Positions 34,370 through 44,212 of a stretch of 64,000 nt of DNA are shown here, piece after piece. The stretch is taken from NCBI RefSeq assembly GCF_003797835.1, contig NZ_RKMF01000004.1, positions 154,138-218,137 of the forward strand. The letters are read 5' to 3'. Both the position numbers and the translations under genes were made by a program. The notes beneath the pieces were generated by a model that had not been told where the DNA came from, made no database searches, and was given only the letters and a program-made list of their open reading frames with translations. Within the stretch, counting starts at the first letter, position 1. Every line of letters starts with the position of its first letter. The DNA comes from Kocuria soli. Its GTDB lineage: Bacteria; Actinomycetota; Actinomycetes; Actinomycetales; Micrococcaceae.

Positions 34370-35262
34370 CAGGGCGCGCCGCCGCGGGAGATCAGTTCCC
34401 GTGCCAACTGCCGGTAGGACTCCGCACCCGGGTGGTTGGAGGCGAAGGACAGGATCGGTTCGGCGGCCACCGTCGCGTCCGGGAACTTGACGGTGCGCTT
34501 GATGACGGTGTCGAAGACCTTGTCCCCGAAGGCCTCCACGATCCGGTCCAGCACCTCACGCGAGTGCAGGGTGCGGGAGTCGAACATGGTGGCCAGCACG
34601 CCGTCGATCACCAGCTTGGGGTTCAGACGATCCTGGACCTTCTCGATCGAGTCGACCAGCAGTGCGACGGCGCGCAGTGCGAAGAACTCGCAGATCAGCG
34701 GGATGATCACGCCGTGGGAGGCGGTCAGCGCGTTGACGGTCAGCAGGCCCAGGGAGGGCTGGCAGTCGATCAGGATGACGTCGTAGTGCTCCTCGACCTT
34801 GCGCAGCGCGGAGGCCAGGACCTGTTCTCGGGCCACCTCGGAGACCAACTGCACCTCGGCCGCGGACAGGTCGATGTTCGCGGGCATGAGGTCGATGTTC
34901 TCGACCTCCGTCTCCAGGATCACGTCCCAGGGGTCCACACCGCGTTCCATCATGACGTTGTAGATGGTCTGGTCCAGCTCGTGCGGGTTCACGCCGAATC
35001 CGGCGGACAGCGCGCCCTGCGGGTCGAAGTCCACCATGAGCACCTTGCGCCCGCATTCGGCCAGCGCGGCACCCAGGTTGATGGTCGACGTCGTCTTCCC
35101 CACGCCGCCCTTCTGGTTGACCATGGCGATGATCCGCGCAGGGCCGTGAGAGTCCAGGGGCGCAGGATCCGGGAAGGTCCGTAACGGGCGACCCGTGGGG
35201 CCGACTTTGCCCGCGCTGGCGTCGTCCAGTTCCGGGAACCGGTCCTCGCTCTTGCTGCTCAC
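34369..35262 (-). CDS. parA: ParA-family chromosome partitioning ATPase (second, xerD/scp-linked type)
   Basis: 297 residues with the deviant Walker A MVNQKGGVGKTTSTINLGAA, Walker A' VDFDPQGALSAG and Walker B VILIDCQPSLGLLTVNAL. Members next to scpA-scpB are distinct from the origin-proximal parAB pair; no parB is adjacent here. The start is the GTG at 35262, with GAGGAG nine bases upstream; a longer reading to 35364 has Arg/Pro-rich sequence and no ribosome binding site. It leads the parA-scpA-scpB group. Confidence 0.9.
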   Translation of the reverse strand: MSSKSEDRFPELDDASAGKVGPTGRPLRTFPDPAPLDSHGPARIIAMVNQKGGVGKTTSTINLGAALAECGRKVLMVDFDPQGALSAGFGVNPHELDQTIYNVMMERGVDPWDVILETEVENIDLMPANIDLSAAEVQLVSEVAREQVLASALRKVEEHYDVILIDCQPSLGLLTVNALTASHGVIIPLICEFFALRAVALLVDSIEKVQDRLNPKLVIDGVLATMFDSRTLHSREVLDRIVEAFGDKVFDTVIKRTVKFPDATVAAEPILSFASNHPGAESYRQLARELISRGGAP

Positions 35263-35458
35263 TCGCGTACTCTCCTCGGAATCTCGGAAGTCTGGTGTGT
35301 GTGCGCGGCGTCGTACCCGCGACATCACGGGTTCACCGGGGGAAGGCGGTGGCGGCAGGCGCACACGTTCCCGGCCAGACTACCGCCGGGGCCAGTTTTG
35401 CGCAGAACCGGTGAGACCGCCCCGGACCAGGGCTGAGACAAGCACCTGAACAAGCACT

Positions 35459-35512
35459 GACCGGTGCGTTCGCCCGCCCATCGTTGATGATGGGCGGGCG
35501 AACGCACCGGTC
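35459..35512. terminator. Very long perfect hairpin between dctA and parA
   Basis: A 24-base perfect stem beginning GACCGGTGCGTTCGCCCGCC with a GTTGAT loop. It lies just beyond the dctA stop on the minus strand. There is no T tract. Confidence 0.75.
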
Positions 35513-35531
35513 AGCGGGAAACCAGGGTGGG

Positions 35532-36950
35532 TCAGTAGACCTTCGAGCCCGGGTAGCCCTCGGTGGCCTGTTCGGCCGAGTTGGGCGAGGCGTGCGGATC
35601 TACGGCCATGCTGGACTCGTCGAAGGGCAGCTGGCCGGAGAGGACGTCACGGACGCGCTGCTTGTCGACCTGCTTGACCCAGACGCCGAGCACCAGAGTA
35701 GCCACGGCGTTGCCGGAGAAGTTGGTCAGGGCACGGGCCTCGGACATGAACCGGTCGATGCCGACCACCAGACCCACGCCGTCCACCAGATCGGCGCGGT
35801 GCGCCTGCAGGCCGGCAGCCAGGGTGGCCAGACCGGCGCCGGAGACACCGGCGGCACCCTTGGAGGCGATGATCATGAAGACCAGCAGCGTGATCTGCTC
35901 CCCCAATGCCAGGGGCGTACCCATCGCGTCGGCCACGAACAGCGAACCCATGGTCAGGTAGATCGCGGTGCCGTCCAGGTTGAAGGAGTAGCCGGTCGGA
36001 ACCACGATGCCCACCACGGGCTTGGAGACGCCCAAGTGCTCCATCTTGGCAATCAACCGCGGCAGAGCGGCTTCCGAGGACGAGGTGGAGAAGATCAGCA
36101 GGTATTCGCGGGCCAGGTACTTCATGAGCGAGAAGATGTTGACCCCGCTCACGACCTTCAGCATGATCCCCAGGATCACCACGATGAACAGCACGCACGT
36201 GATGTAGAAGGCCGCCATGAGCACCACCATCGAGGTGATGGCATCCACACCGGTGGTACCAACCACGGCGGCGATCGCGCCGAAGGCACCCAGCGGGGCC
36301 AGCCACATGACCATCATGAGCAGTCGGAAGACGATCGCCTGGATGTAGGTCACGGCTTTGAGCACGGGCTTGCCGGATTCGCCCATGGCCTGCAGGGCGA
36401 AGCCGACCAACAGGGCGATGAACAGGGTCTGCAGAATATTGCCGTCGGTCAGGGCGGAAAGCAGCGTGGTGGGGATGATGCCCAGCAGGAAGCCGACCAT
36501 GCCGCCTTCTTCACTGCTACCGCTGTGCGCGGCATCCGCGGTGGCCGGCACCTCGTAGGTTGCCTGACTCATGTCCAGGTTGCTGCCGGGGTGGATGATG
36601 TTTCCCACCACCAGGCCGATGGCCAGGGCGAACGTGGACATGGTCAGGAAGTACGCCAGAGCCATGCCGCCGACCTTGCCCACGGTGGCTGCCTGGGCGA
36701 TCGAACCCACGCCCAGCACGATGGTGCAGAAGATCACGGGCGCGATCATCATCTTGATCAGCGCGATGAATGCCGTACCCACGGGCTTGAGCGCCACCGC
36801 GACGTCGGGGGCGACCAGACCCAGGACGGCACCGGCGATCACGGCGACGATCACGGAGATGTAGAGAAGGTGGGTGCGGTCCTTCTTCTTGGCGGGTTTG
36901 CCCTGCGACGACGGTGTCGCGTTGGCGGGCTCAGAAGCTGCGTTGGCCAT
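35532..36950 (-). CDS. dctA: DctA-type C4-dicarboxylate:cation symporter
   Basis: 472 residues of the DAACS (SDF) family. Hydrophobic segments start at THLLYISVIVAVIAGAVLGL; the re-entrant serine-rich loop is LIFSTSSSEAALPRLIAKME, and the substrate helix shows PTGYSFNLDGTAIYLTMGSL and ALTNFSGNAVATLVLGVW, matching DctA more than glutamate carriers. It would import succinate, fumarate and malate. It is divergent from a CitA/DcuS-type sensor kinase, which probably controls it; the shared gap (36951-37179) carries the dyad GTGATCAC at 37110-37117. Confidence 0.92.
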   Translation of the reverse strand: MANAASEPANATPSSQGKPAKKKDRTHLLYISVIVAVIAGAVLGLVAPDVAVALKPVGTAFIALIKMMIAPVIFCTIVLGVGSIAQAATVGKVGGMALAYFLTMSTFALAIGLVVGNIIHPGSNLDMSQATYEVPATADAAHSGSSEEGGMVGFLLGIIPTTLLSALTDGNILQTLFIALLVGFALQAMGESGKPVLKAVTYIQAIVFRLLMMVMWLAPLGAFGAIAAVVGTTGVDAITSMVVLMAAFYITCVLFIVVILGIMLKVVSGVNIFSLMKYLAREYLLIFSTSSSEAALPRLIAKMEHLGVSKPVVGIVVPTGYSFNLDGTAIYLTMGSLFVADAMGTPLALGEQITLLVFMIIASKGAAGVSGAGLATLAAGLQAHRADLVDGVGLVVGIDRFMSEARALTNFSGNAVATLVLGVWVKQVDKQRVRDVLSGQLPFDESSMAVDPHASPNSAEQATEGYPGSKVY

Positions 36951-37179
36951 GAGTTCCCCTCTTTCGCATCAGCTTGCACATCAGCATGTCGGCGCCGGTG
37001 AATTCACGGCGGATACTGGACGGGCCGGTCCCGAGGCACTCTCGCCTCAGATTCACGTCATAGAGTCCCCCGGGAACGTGACCGGCGTCGCATTACGGTC
37101 ATAGTGGTCGTGATCACAAGTCAGATTGCCGTGGCCGCCCGCCGTCGCAATCCCCCGTCCCGCGAGAGGAGCACCCGCC

Positions 37180-38940
37180 GTGTCCCTGGCACGCCGCTTC
37201 CTGCTGATGCAGCTCCTGTTGGTGCTGGGCATCACCGTGATCGTGGCCGTCGTCCTGGTGGATCGCACCTCCTCCGACGTGGAGGCCCGGGCCCGCAGCG
37301 TCACGCGGGCCACCACGCTGACCCTCTCCGAAGACATGTGGATCGCCGAACAGGCCAAGACCGAGGACCCCCACGCCACGCTGCAGCCGTTGGCCGACGA
37401 ACTCGTGGCGGATTCGGACATCGACTGGGTCACGATCATGGACACCGACGGCACCCGGTGGACCCACCCGTGGCCCGAGTACGTGGGCAAGCCCTACAGC
37501 GGGTCGATCGACGCCGCCATGGACGGCCAGATGAGCACCACCACGGAGATGGGACAGATGGGCATGTCCGCCCGCACGATCGCACCGGTGCGTGACGAGA
37601 ACGGGGAGATCGTGGCCCTGGTGGCCACCGGTGTTTTGTTGGACAACATTGCCTCGGACTCCTGGGCGCAGGTCCCCCTGCTGATCGCGATCGCGGTGGT
37701 CCTGTTCCTGGCCGCCAGCGCCGTCACGGCCGGGCTCTCCCGCTACCTGTCCCGCGTCACGGGCGGTCGCCAACCGGAGGAACTGGCCGAGGCCGTGGCC
37801 GTCCAGGACGCCGTTCTGGAGCGAGCCGCGCAGGGCCTGCTGCTGGTCGACGACGGTCGCCTGGTCCTGGCCAACCCCAGAGCCCGCGAACTCCTGGACA
37901 CCGACGACGACGTCCTTTCCGAACCGAGAGTCCACACCTCCACGCTGTGGCGCATGCTCGAACGACGGCGAGCGCGCGGCGTCAAGCTCGAGGACCTGAA
38001 CCTGCCCGAGGAGCTCGTGGCCTTGTTGCTGGCGGAGGAGAACGTACTGGAACGCTGGGTCGTGGTCGGCGAGCACACGCTGATCATCAGCACCGCCCCG
38101 GCGTCCAAGCCCTCCAACGGCACCGTGGCCGTGGTCCGGGACCACACAGAGCTGAGCCGATTGTCGGGCCAGCTGCAGTCGACCACTCTCATGGCCGATG
38201 CCCTGCGCTCGCAGACCCACGAGCACGCCAACCGGATGCACACGGTGGTCTCCCTGCTGGAGCTGGACCGCCCGGAGGAGGCGCTGCGTTTCGCCTCCGA
38301 GGACCTGCGGCGTTCGCGCAACCTCTCCGGCGATCTCGAATCCGCCGTCACCGACCCGGTGCTGGCCGCTCTCCTCCTGGGCAAGACCTCGTCCGCACAT
38401 GAACGCGGCGTCCGCCTGGACGTCAGCGTGCACGGGAATCCGCCGTCGTTGCCGTTCACCCCGGGTGAGACGGTGACCGTCGTCGGGAATCTGATCGACA
38501 ACGCCGTGGACGCCCTGGTCGAGTACCGGGACACAGCGGGACCGGAGGTCAACTCGGCAGAGGCCCCGGCGGCACCCCCGACCGTGGAGGTCGAGCTGAC
38601 GGAGATCGACGACGGCGGTCGCCCCGCCGCGCTGCTCACGGTCGCGGACAACGGCCCCGGCATCTCCCCGGAGCTGCAGGACACCGTCTTCCAACGCGGC
38701 TTCAGCACCAAACCGGTGGACAACGGGGACCCGAATCGTGGCGTCGGGTTGGCCCTGGTGCGCACGGTCGTGCAGCGGCACGGTGGCACCATCGAGTGTC
38801 ACGACGACGGCGGGGCCGTGTTCGTGGTGACGTTGCCCCTGGTTCCCTCAGAGGAATCCCTTGAACGCACGCCCGCCCCTGCGGCCCTGGACCGCGGTCC
38901 CGAACCGAATCCGACTCGCCCGATGGAGGCCGACGCATGA
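37180..38940 (+). CDS. CitA/DcuS-family sensor histidine kinase
   Basis: 586 residues. A membrane helix near the start (FLLMQLLLVLGITVIVAVVL), an extracytoplasmic PAS-like sensor of about 130 residues (containing DWVTIMDTDGTRWTHP), a second helix VPLLIAIAVVLFLAASAVTA, a cytoplasmic PAS, then the kinase core. The phosphorylated His is in RSQTHEHANRMHTVVSLLEL, the pattern of the citrate/C4-dicarboxylate kinases; the ATPase domain has NLIDNAVDAL and DNGPGIS. Start GTG at 37180 follows GAGAGGAG. Its stop overlaps the regulator start. The adjacent dctA suggests a di- or tricarboxylate ligand. Confidence 0.9.
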   Translation: MSLARRFLLMQLLLVLGITVIVAVVLVDRTSSDVEARARSVTRATTLTLSEDMWIAEQAKTEDPHATLQPLADELVADSDIDWVTIMDTDGTRWTHPWPEYVGKPYSGSIDAAMDGQMSTTTEMGQMGMSARTIAPVRDENGEIVALVATGVLLDNIASDSWAQVPLLIAIAVVLFLAASAVTAGLSRYLSRVTGGRQPEELAEAVAVQDAVLERAAQGLLLVDDGRLVLANPRARELLDTDDDVLSEPRVHTSTLWRMLERRRARGVKLEDLNLPEELVALLLAEENVLERWVVVGEHTLIISTAPASKPSNGTVAVVRDHTELSRLSGQLQSTTLMADALRSQTHEHANRMHTVVSLLELDRPEEALRFASEDLRRSRNLSGDLESAVTDPVLAALLLGKTSSAHERGVRLDVSVHGNPPSLPFTPGETVTVVGNLIDNAVDALVEYRDTAGPEVNSAEAPAAPPTVEVELTEIDDGGRPAALLTVADNGPGISPELQDTVFQRGFSTKPVDNGDPNRGVGLALVRTVVQRHGGTIECHDDGGAVFVVTLPLVPSEESLERTPAPAALDRGPEPNPTRPMEADA

Positions 38941-39668
38941 ACCCCGAGGTGACGCGAAACCTCGGCGGGACCGGCCCAGCCCTGCGGGTGTTGATCGTGG
39001 AGGACGAGCCGCTGACCGCCGAGTCGCACTACGAGTACGTGCGCCACACCCCCGGGTTCGAACCCGTGGGAACGGCCGGGACGGCGGCGGAGGCGTTGCG
39101 TGCCGTGGCCGGTTTGCGGAAGACCGGGCGCCCCGTGGACCTGATCCTGTTGGACGTGAACCTTCCGGATGCCACGGGCCTGGACGTTGCCCGCAGGTTG
39201 CGCGGTGCCGGGGAGAACGTGGACCTGCTCGCGGTCACGGCCCACCGGGACGTGGACACGGTCCGGGCGGCCAGCGCCCTGGGCGTGGTGGGGTACGTGA
39301 TCAAGCCCTTCCTCCGGGAGGACCTGGTCCGTCGGCTCGAGGCCTACCGCGACTACCGGCAGGCCCTGGACGCCACTGGCACGATCGACCAGGTCAACCT
39401 GGACCGGGCCATGACCGCGCTGCGCTCCCCCGGTCAATCCACCACCACCCCCAAGGGGTTGGCACCGGACACCCTGCAACGGGTCCAGGAGGTCCTGGCC
39501 GGCGGGGAATGGTTGTCCGCGACCGAACTGGCCGCCCGGGCCGGCATGTCCCGGGTCACCGCTCGCCGCTACCTGGAACACCTGGCCGAACGGCATCTCG
39601 CGCAGCGGCGTCCGCGGCACGGAACCGTCGGGCGGCCGGAGATGGAGTACGGCCGCCCGACGGCATGA
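38937..39668 (+). CDS. CitB/DcuR-family response regulator
   Basis: 243 residues. The receiver domain has the acidic pair in VLIVEDEPLTAESHYEYV, phosphoacceptor Asp73 in LILLDVNLPD and the Lys of YVIKPF. The output domain is a helix-turn-helix of the CitB type (SATELAARAGMSRVTARRYL). ATGA overlap with the kinase gene shows a two-component operon. Likely targets are dctA and possibly the prp genes next door; this is inference from position. Confidence 0.92.
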   Translation: MNPEVTRNLGGTGPALRVLIVEDEPLTAESHYEYVRHTPGFEPVGTAGTAAEALRAVAGLRKTGRPVDLILLDVNLPDATGLDVARRLRGAGENVDLLAVTAHRDVDTVRAASALGVVGYVIKPFLREDLVRRLEAYRDYRQALDATGTIDQVNLDRAMTALRSPGQSTTTPKGLAPDTLQRVQEVLAGGEWLSATELAARAGMSRVTARRYLEHLAERHLAQRRPRHGTVGRPEMEYGRPTA

Positions 39669-39672
39669 GCAC

Positions 39673-41664
39673 TCAGGCTCCCGCGCGCAGCACTCCCGAA
39701 ATGGCTTCCAGCACCGCCGGGTCCTCGATGGTCGACGGCACGGGAGCCTCGACGCCGTCGGCGATCTGACGCATGGTCTTGCGCAGGATCTTGCCGGAGC
39801 GGGTCTTGGGCAGTGCGTCGACCACCGCGATGTGCTTGAGGTCGGCCACGGCACCGATCTGGTTGCGCACCATGGCCACGAGTTCCTGGATCAGGCGCTC
39901 CTCGTCGATGTCCGCGCCCGCCTTGAGCACCACGTAGCCGGAGGGTCGCTGCCCCTTGAGGTCGTCGGCCACACCGATGACCGCGCACTCGGCCACCTTG
40001 GGGTGGGAGGACAGGACCTGCTCCATGTGCCCCGTGGAGAGCCGGTGGCCCGAGACGTTGATGACGTCGTCGGTGCGGCCCATGACGTAGACGTACCCGT
40101 CCTGGTCCATGAGCCCGGAGTCACCGGTCGCGTAGTACCCGTCGAAGGCACTCAGGTAGGAGTCGATGAAGCGCTGGTCATTGCCCCACAAGGTGGCCAG
40201 CGTGCCCGGGGGCAACGGCAGTTTCACCGCGATGTTGCCCTCCTCGCCACGCTGCACGGGATCTCCCAGCGGGTCCAGGATCTCCACCTGGTAGCCGGGG
40301 ATCGGAACGGTCGGGGACCCGGACTTGAGTTCCAGGGCCTCCAGCCCCATGGGGTTGCCCGCGATCGCCCAGCCCGTTTCGGTCTGCCACCAGTGGTCGA
40401 CGACGGGAACGTTCAGGACGCGGGAGGCCCAGCTCCACGTCTCCGGGTCCAGTCGCTCGCCGGCCACGTAGAGGGTTCGCAGGCTGGAGATGTCGTAGTC
40501 CTTGACCAGCTCGCCCTCCGGGTCCTGGCGTCGGATGGCGCGCAGCGCGGTGGGCGCGGTGAAGAACGACTTGACGTCGTGGTCCTGGATCAACCGCCAG
40601 AACGCACCGGCGTCCGGGGTGCCCACGGGCTTGCCCTCGTAGATGACCGTGGTCGCACCGGCGATCAAGGGTCCGTAGACGATGTAGGAGTGGCCCACCA
40701 CCCAGCCGACGTCGGAGGCCGTGCACATGACCTCCCCGGGCGCCACGTCGTAGATGTTCTCCATGGACCAGGCCAGGGCCGTGGCGTGCCCGCCGTTGTC
40801 GCGCACCACGCCCTTGGGCGTGCCCGTGGTGCCGGAGGTGTAGAGCACGTAGAGAGGATCGGTGGCCGCCACGGGAACGCAGTCGGCCGGTTCGGCCTCC
40901 GCGACCGCACCGGCCCAGGACTTCCAGGCCACGCCGCTGGAAGAACTGTCGGCCTCCGCCTGCATCTCCTGGACGGAGTGCTCGAACCCGTCCCGCTCGT
41001 GCACGAACACGGTTCCGGGGGTGTGCTCGGCCATGCCGATCGCCTCGGCCACCGCGGGCAGGTACTCGATACGACGCTTCGGCTCCACACCACCGGAGGC
41101 CGTCACGACGGCGGTCGGCCGGCAGTCGTCGATACGCGCCGCGAGTTCCTTGGGCGCAAAGCCGCCGAACACCACCGAGTGGACAGCGCCCAACCGGGCT
41201 GTGGCAAGCATGGCGATCGCGGCCTGGGGAATCATGGGCAGGTAGATCAGGACGCGGTCGCCCTTGCCCACACCAGCCCCTGCGAGCACGCCCGCGAACG
41301 CGGCGACCTTTTCCTGCAGCTGCGCGTAGGTGATCTTCTCCTGGAAGCCGAGCACGGCGGAGTCGTAGATGATCGCGGTGCGGTCCCCGTGGCCGGCTTG
41401 CACGTGGCGGTCCACGGCGTTGTGGCAGGTGTTGAGCACACCGTCCGGGAACCAGCGATAGATCGGGGCGTTGGAGTCGTCGAGTGCCTTGGTGGGTGCG
41501 GTCTCCCAGTCGACGCGCTGCGCGGCATCCAGCCAGAACCCCTCGTGGTCTTGGACGCTGCGGGCGAATTCGGTCGCGTAGGTGCCGTCGCCGGGCAACG
41601 AACCGAGGTCCCCGGCTGCGCGCGGCTCCGTGGTGTCCTGAGTGGGTTCTTCGTGCTGGCTCAT
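39673..41664 (-). CDS. prpE: Propionyl-CoA synthetase PrpE
   Basis: An acyl-CoA synthetase (AMP-forming) of 663 residues. The AMP-binding motif is LYTSGTTGTPKGVVRDNGG, with HWWQTETGWAIAGNPMG and the acetylatable catalytic lysine in KTRSGKILRKTMR near the C-terminus. The N-terminal stretch VLNTCHNAVDRHVQAGHGDR is the PrpE rather than Acs version. With prpD, prpB and prpC next to it, propionate activation for the methylcitrate cycle is the probable role, though acetate use cannot be excluded. The start ATG at 41664 follows AAAGGAA; it faces the GntR gene across a gap with two operators. Confidence 0.88.
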   Translation of the reverse strand: MSQHEEPTQDTTEPRAAGDLGSLPGDGTYATEFARSVQDHEGFWLDAAQRVDWETAPTKALDDSNAPIYRWFPDGVLNTCHNAVDRHVQAGHGDRTAIIYDSAVLGFQEKITYAQLQEKVAAFAGVLAGAGVGKGDRVLIYLPMIPQAAIAMLATARLGAVHSVVFGGFAPKELAARIDDCRPTAVVTASGGVEPKRRIEYLPAVAEAIGMAEHTPGTVFVHERDGFEHSVQEMQAEADSSSSGVAWKSWAGAVAEAEPADCVPVAATDPLYVLYTSGTTGTPKGVVRDNGGHATALAWSMENIYDVAPGEVMCTASDVGWVVGHSYIVYGPLIAGATTVIYEGKPVGTPDAGAFWRLIQDHDVKSFFTAPTALRAIRRQDPEGELVKDYDISSLRTLYVAGERLDPETWSWASRVLNVPVVDHWWQTETGWAIAGNPMGLEALELKSGSPTVPIPGYQVEILDPLGDPVQRGEEGNIAVKLPLPPGTLATLWGNDQRFIDSYLSAFDGYYATGDSGLMDQDGYVYVMGRTDDVINVSGHRLSTGHMEQVLSSHPKVAECAVIGVADDLKGQRPSGYVVLKAGADIDEERLIQELVAMVRNQIGAVADLKHIAVVDALPKTRSGKILRKTMRQIADGVEAPVPSTIEDPAVLEAISGVLRAGA

Positions 41665-41789
41665 GGCCGGTTCCTTTCGCTGCGGTCTCGGACTCGGTAC
41701 CCCTTGTACTCGGGTGCCCGTACCGGTCTTCGTCACTCGTCCGTCACTGATGGCCACACTAGTGACCCCGGTCACGCACCACCACCCCT

Positions 41790-41799
41790 ATGTATACAT
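41790..41799. promoter_or_regulatory. Operator palindrome ATGTATACAT, copy 1
   Basis: A perfect 10-base palindrome with the same flanks (CT before, T after) as copy 2, 63 bases away (six helical turns). The type is that expected for FCD-class GntR repressors. Confidence 0.75.
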
Positions 41800-41852
41800 T
41801 TTTCCAAGTTTCTTCGAGCATTTTGCGGCAGATGCTGTGAATTGCGCGATCT

Positions 41853-41862
41853 ATGTATACAT
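41853..41862. promoter_or_regulatory. Operator palindrome ATGTATACAT, copy 2
   Basis: This copy lies 31 bases upstream of the GntR start codon, so it probably overlaps that gene's promoter and gives autoregulation, while copy 1 serves the prpE side or allows looping. Confidence 0.75.
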
Positions 41863-41893
41863 TAGGCGCAACGGCTACGAGAGGAGGGTCACC

Positions 41894-42622
41894 GTGCGAG
41901 CCAGCCAACGCGTGTACGAACAACTGCGCAGCGAGATTCTCGACGGCGTCCTTCCCCCCGGTCAGGTGCTCGGTGAGGTCGAGCAGTCCCAACGGTTCGG
42001 CATCTCCCGCACCCCCGTGCGTGAGGCCATCGGCCGCTTGGCCGCAGAAGGCCTGGCCGAACAGCAGGGTGGCCGCGGCGTCGTCGTCTCCGAAGTCACG
42101 GTGGACGACATCGCGCCCCTGTTCGAGGTGCGGGAAGCCCTGGACATCCAAGCGGCCCGGCTGGCGGCCCTGCGCTGCGACCCCGCCGAGTTCGCGGCGC
42201 TGGCCGACCGGCTCGAGGAGGTCGCGGGCCTTTTCGACTCCTCCCAGCACAGCACTGACCAGGATCCGCCCGCCACGTACTACGAGCTCGTGGAGCAGAT
42301 GGATCGCGCCATCGACGCCGCGGCCGCCAACCCATGGCTGGACGCGGCGTCGTCGACCGTGCGTATGCAGCTGGCCCGCGTGCGGCGCCTGGCAGCCCAT
42401 GACCCTTCGCGCCTGGCAGCCGCGGCGCGGGAACACGAACAGATCGCCCGCGCCATTTCCACCGGCTCCACCCAGTTGGCCGAAGCGGCGGTCCGTCTGC
42501 ACCTGAACAACGCCCTGAACTCGGCGCTCACCCGAGCACCGCTCAGTGGCCAGCGCGAAGCAAGCCTGCCGGAAGCAAGCCACACAGAAACAAGCCCGCG
42601 GGAAGCACCCGCCCGTACCTGA
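41894..42622 (+). CDS. GntR-family (FCD) regulator of the prp genes
   Basis: 242 residues. GntR winged helix at the N-terminus (RVYEQLRSEILDGVLPPGQV, then FGISRTPVREAIGRLAAEGL) and an all-helical FCD ligand domain with FEVREALDIQAARLAALRCD and the metal-binding His positions near YYELVEQMDRAI and LHLNNALN. The GTG start at 41894 is set by GGAGGG upstream. The C-terminal 25 residues are Glu/Ala/Ser-rich repeats (REASLPEASHTETSPREA). It is divergent from prpE and 69 bases before prpD, so a 2-methylcitrate- or propionyl-CoA-responsive repressor is likely. Confidence 0.88.
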   Translation: MRASQRVYEQLRSEILDGVLPPGQVLGEVEQSQRFGISRTPVREAIGRLAAEGLAEQQGGRGVVVSEVTVDDIAPLFEVREALDIQAARLAALRCDPAEFAALADRLEEVAGLFDSSQHSTDQDPPATYYELVEQMDRAIDAAAANPWLDAASSTVRMQLARVRRLAAHDPSRLAAAAREHEQIARAISTGSTQLAEAAVRLHLNNALNSALTRAPLSGQREASLPEASHTETSPREAPART

Positions 42623-42691
42623 CACCGGGCAACCGCCCGAATCCCAGCAAGTGGCCCGGCGCCGTCGGGCAGAACCACGAGAGGACACTCC

Positions 42692-44212
42692 ATGACCGTC
42701 AACCACTCCGTCCGAGTCCACCCGTCATCGGACAACCTGGCCAAGGACGACCAGTTGGCATGGAAGGTCGCCGAGGTGGCGGCGGACCCCGTGGAGGTCA
42801 CGCCGGAGGTCACCGACATGGTGATCAACCGCGTCCTGGACAACGCCTCCGTGGCCATCGCCTCCCTCAACCGCGGGCCGATTGTCTCCGCACGTGACCA
42901 GGCGCTGACGCACAAGCCCGGCCCCGGCGGGACCGGTGCGGGCGTGTTCGGCGTGGATGCCGCCCAGACCAAGGTCTCCCCCGAATGGGCTGCCTGGGCC
43001 AACGGCGTGGCCGTCCGCGAGCTGGACTACCACGACACCTTCCTGGCCGCCGAGTACTCCCACCCCGGTGACAACATCCCGCCGATCCTGGCCGTGGCCC
43101 AGCACGCGGGGTCCAACGGCCGGGACCTGGTCCGCGGTCTGGCCACCGGCTACGAGATCCAGGTGGATCTGGTCAAGGCGATCTGCCTGCACAAGCACAA
43201 GATCGACCACGTGGCGCACCTGGGCCCCTCCGCTGCCGCGGGCATCGGCACCCTGCTGGGGCTGGACAAGGACACGATCTTCCACGCCATCGGCCAGGCG
43301 CTGCACACCACCACCGCCACCCGGCAGTCCCGCAAGGGCGAGATCTCCACCTGGAAGGCCCACGCCCCGGCGTTCGCCGGCAAGATGGCCGTCGAGGCCG
43401 TGGACCGTGCGATGCGCGGCCAGACCTCCCCCACCCCCATCTGGGAGGGCGAGGACGGTGTGATCGCCTGGATGCTGGACGGCAAGGACGCCGCCTACGA
43501 GGTCCCCCTGCCCGCCCCGGGCGAGGCCAAGCGCGCCATCCTGGACTCCTACACCAAGGAGCACTCGGCCGAGTACCAGGCCCAGGCCTGGATCGACCTG
43601 GCCCGCAAGCTGCACTCCCAGCACCCGGAGATTGCCGATCCGGCCAACGTGGAGCGCATCGTGCTGCACACCTCCCACCACACGCACTACGTGATCGGTT
43701 CGGGCGCGAACGATCCCCAGAAGTACGACCCCAAGGCCACCCGCGAGACCCTGGACCACTCGATCCCCTACATCTTCACGGTGGCCCTGCAGGACGGGTC
43801 CTGGCATCACGTGGACTCCTACGCCCCCGAGCGTGCGGGCCGTCCGGACACCGTCGAGCTGTGGCACAAGATCACCACGGAGGAGGACGCCGAGTGGACC
43901 CGCCGGTACCACTCGCTGGACATCTCCGAGAAGGCCTTCGGCGGCCGCGCGGAGATCGTGCTCAAGGACGGCTCCACGATCGTCGACGAGATCGCCGTGG
44001 CCGACGCCCACCCGCTGGGTGCCCGCCCGTTCGCCCGGGAGCAGTACCTCACCAAGCTGCGCACCCTGGCCGACGGCCTGGTCGCAGACATTGAACTGGA
44101 GCGGTTCATCCAGGCCGCCGAGAGCCTGCCCGAGTTGGGCGCCGGGGACCTGGACGCACTCAACGTGACCGCCGCCGTCGAACTCAAGACCGGCACGAAG
44201 GGGATCTTCTGA
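42692..44212 (+). CDS. prpD: 2-methylcitrate dehydratase PrpD
   Basis: MmgE/PrpD family, 506 residues. Characteristic stretches are [40 protein letters not shown] and [20 protein letters not shown]. It dehydrates 2-methylcitrate to methylaconitate in the methylcitrate cycle. GAGAGGAC precedes the ATG. The stop overlaps the prpB start by one base, so prpDBC is a tight operon. Confidence 0.94.
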   Translation: MTVNHSVRVHPSSDNLAKDDQLAWKVAEVAADPVEVTPEVTDMVINRVLDNASVAIASLNRGPIVSARDQALTHKPGPGGTGAGVFGVDAAQTKVSPEWAAWANGVAVRELDYHDTFLAAEYSHPGDNIPPILAVAQHAGSNGRDLVRGLATGYEIQVDLVKAICLHKHKIDHVAHLGPSAAAGIGTLLGLDKDTIFHAIGQALHTTTATRQSRKGEISTWKAHAPAFAGKMAVEAVDRAMRGQTSPTPIWEGEDGVIAWMLDGKDAAYEVPLPAPGEAKRAILDSYTKEHSAEYQAQAWIDLARKLHSQHPEIADPANVERIVLHTSHHTHYVIGSGANDPQKYDPKATRETLDHSIPYIFTVALQDGSWHHVDSYAPERAGRPDTVELWHKITTEEDAEWTRRYHSLDISEKAFGGRAEIVLKDGSTIVDEIAVADAHPLGARPFAREQYLTKLRTLADGLVADIELERFIQAAESLPELGAGDLDALNVTAAVELKTGTKGIF

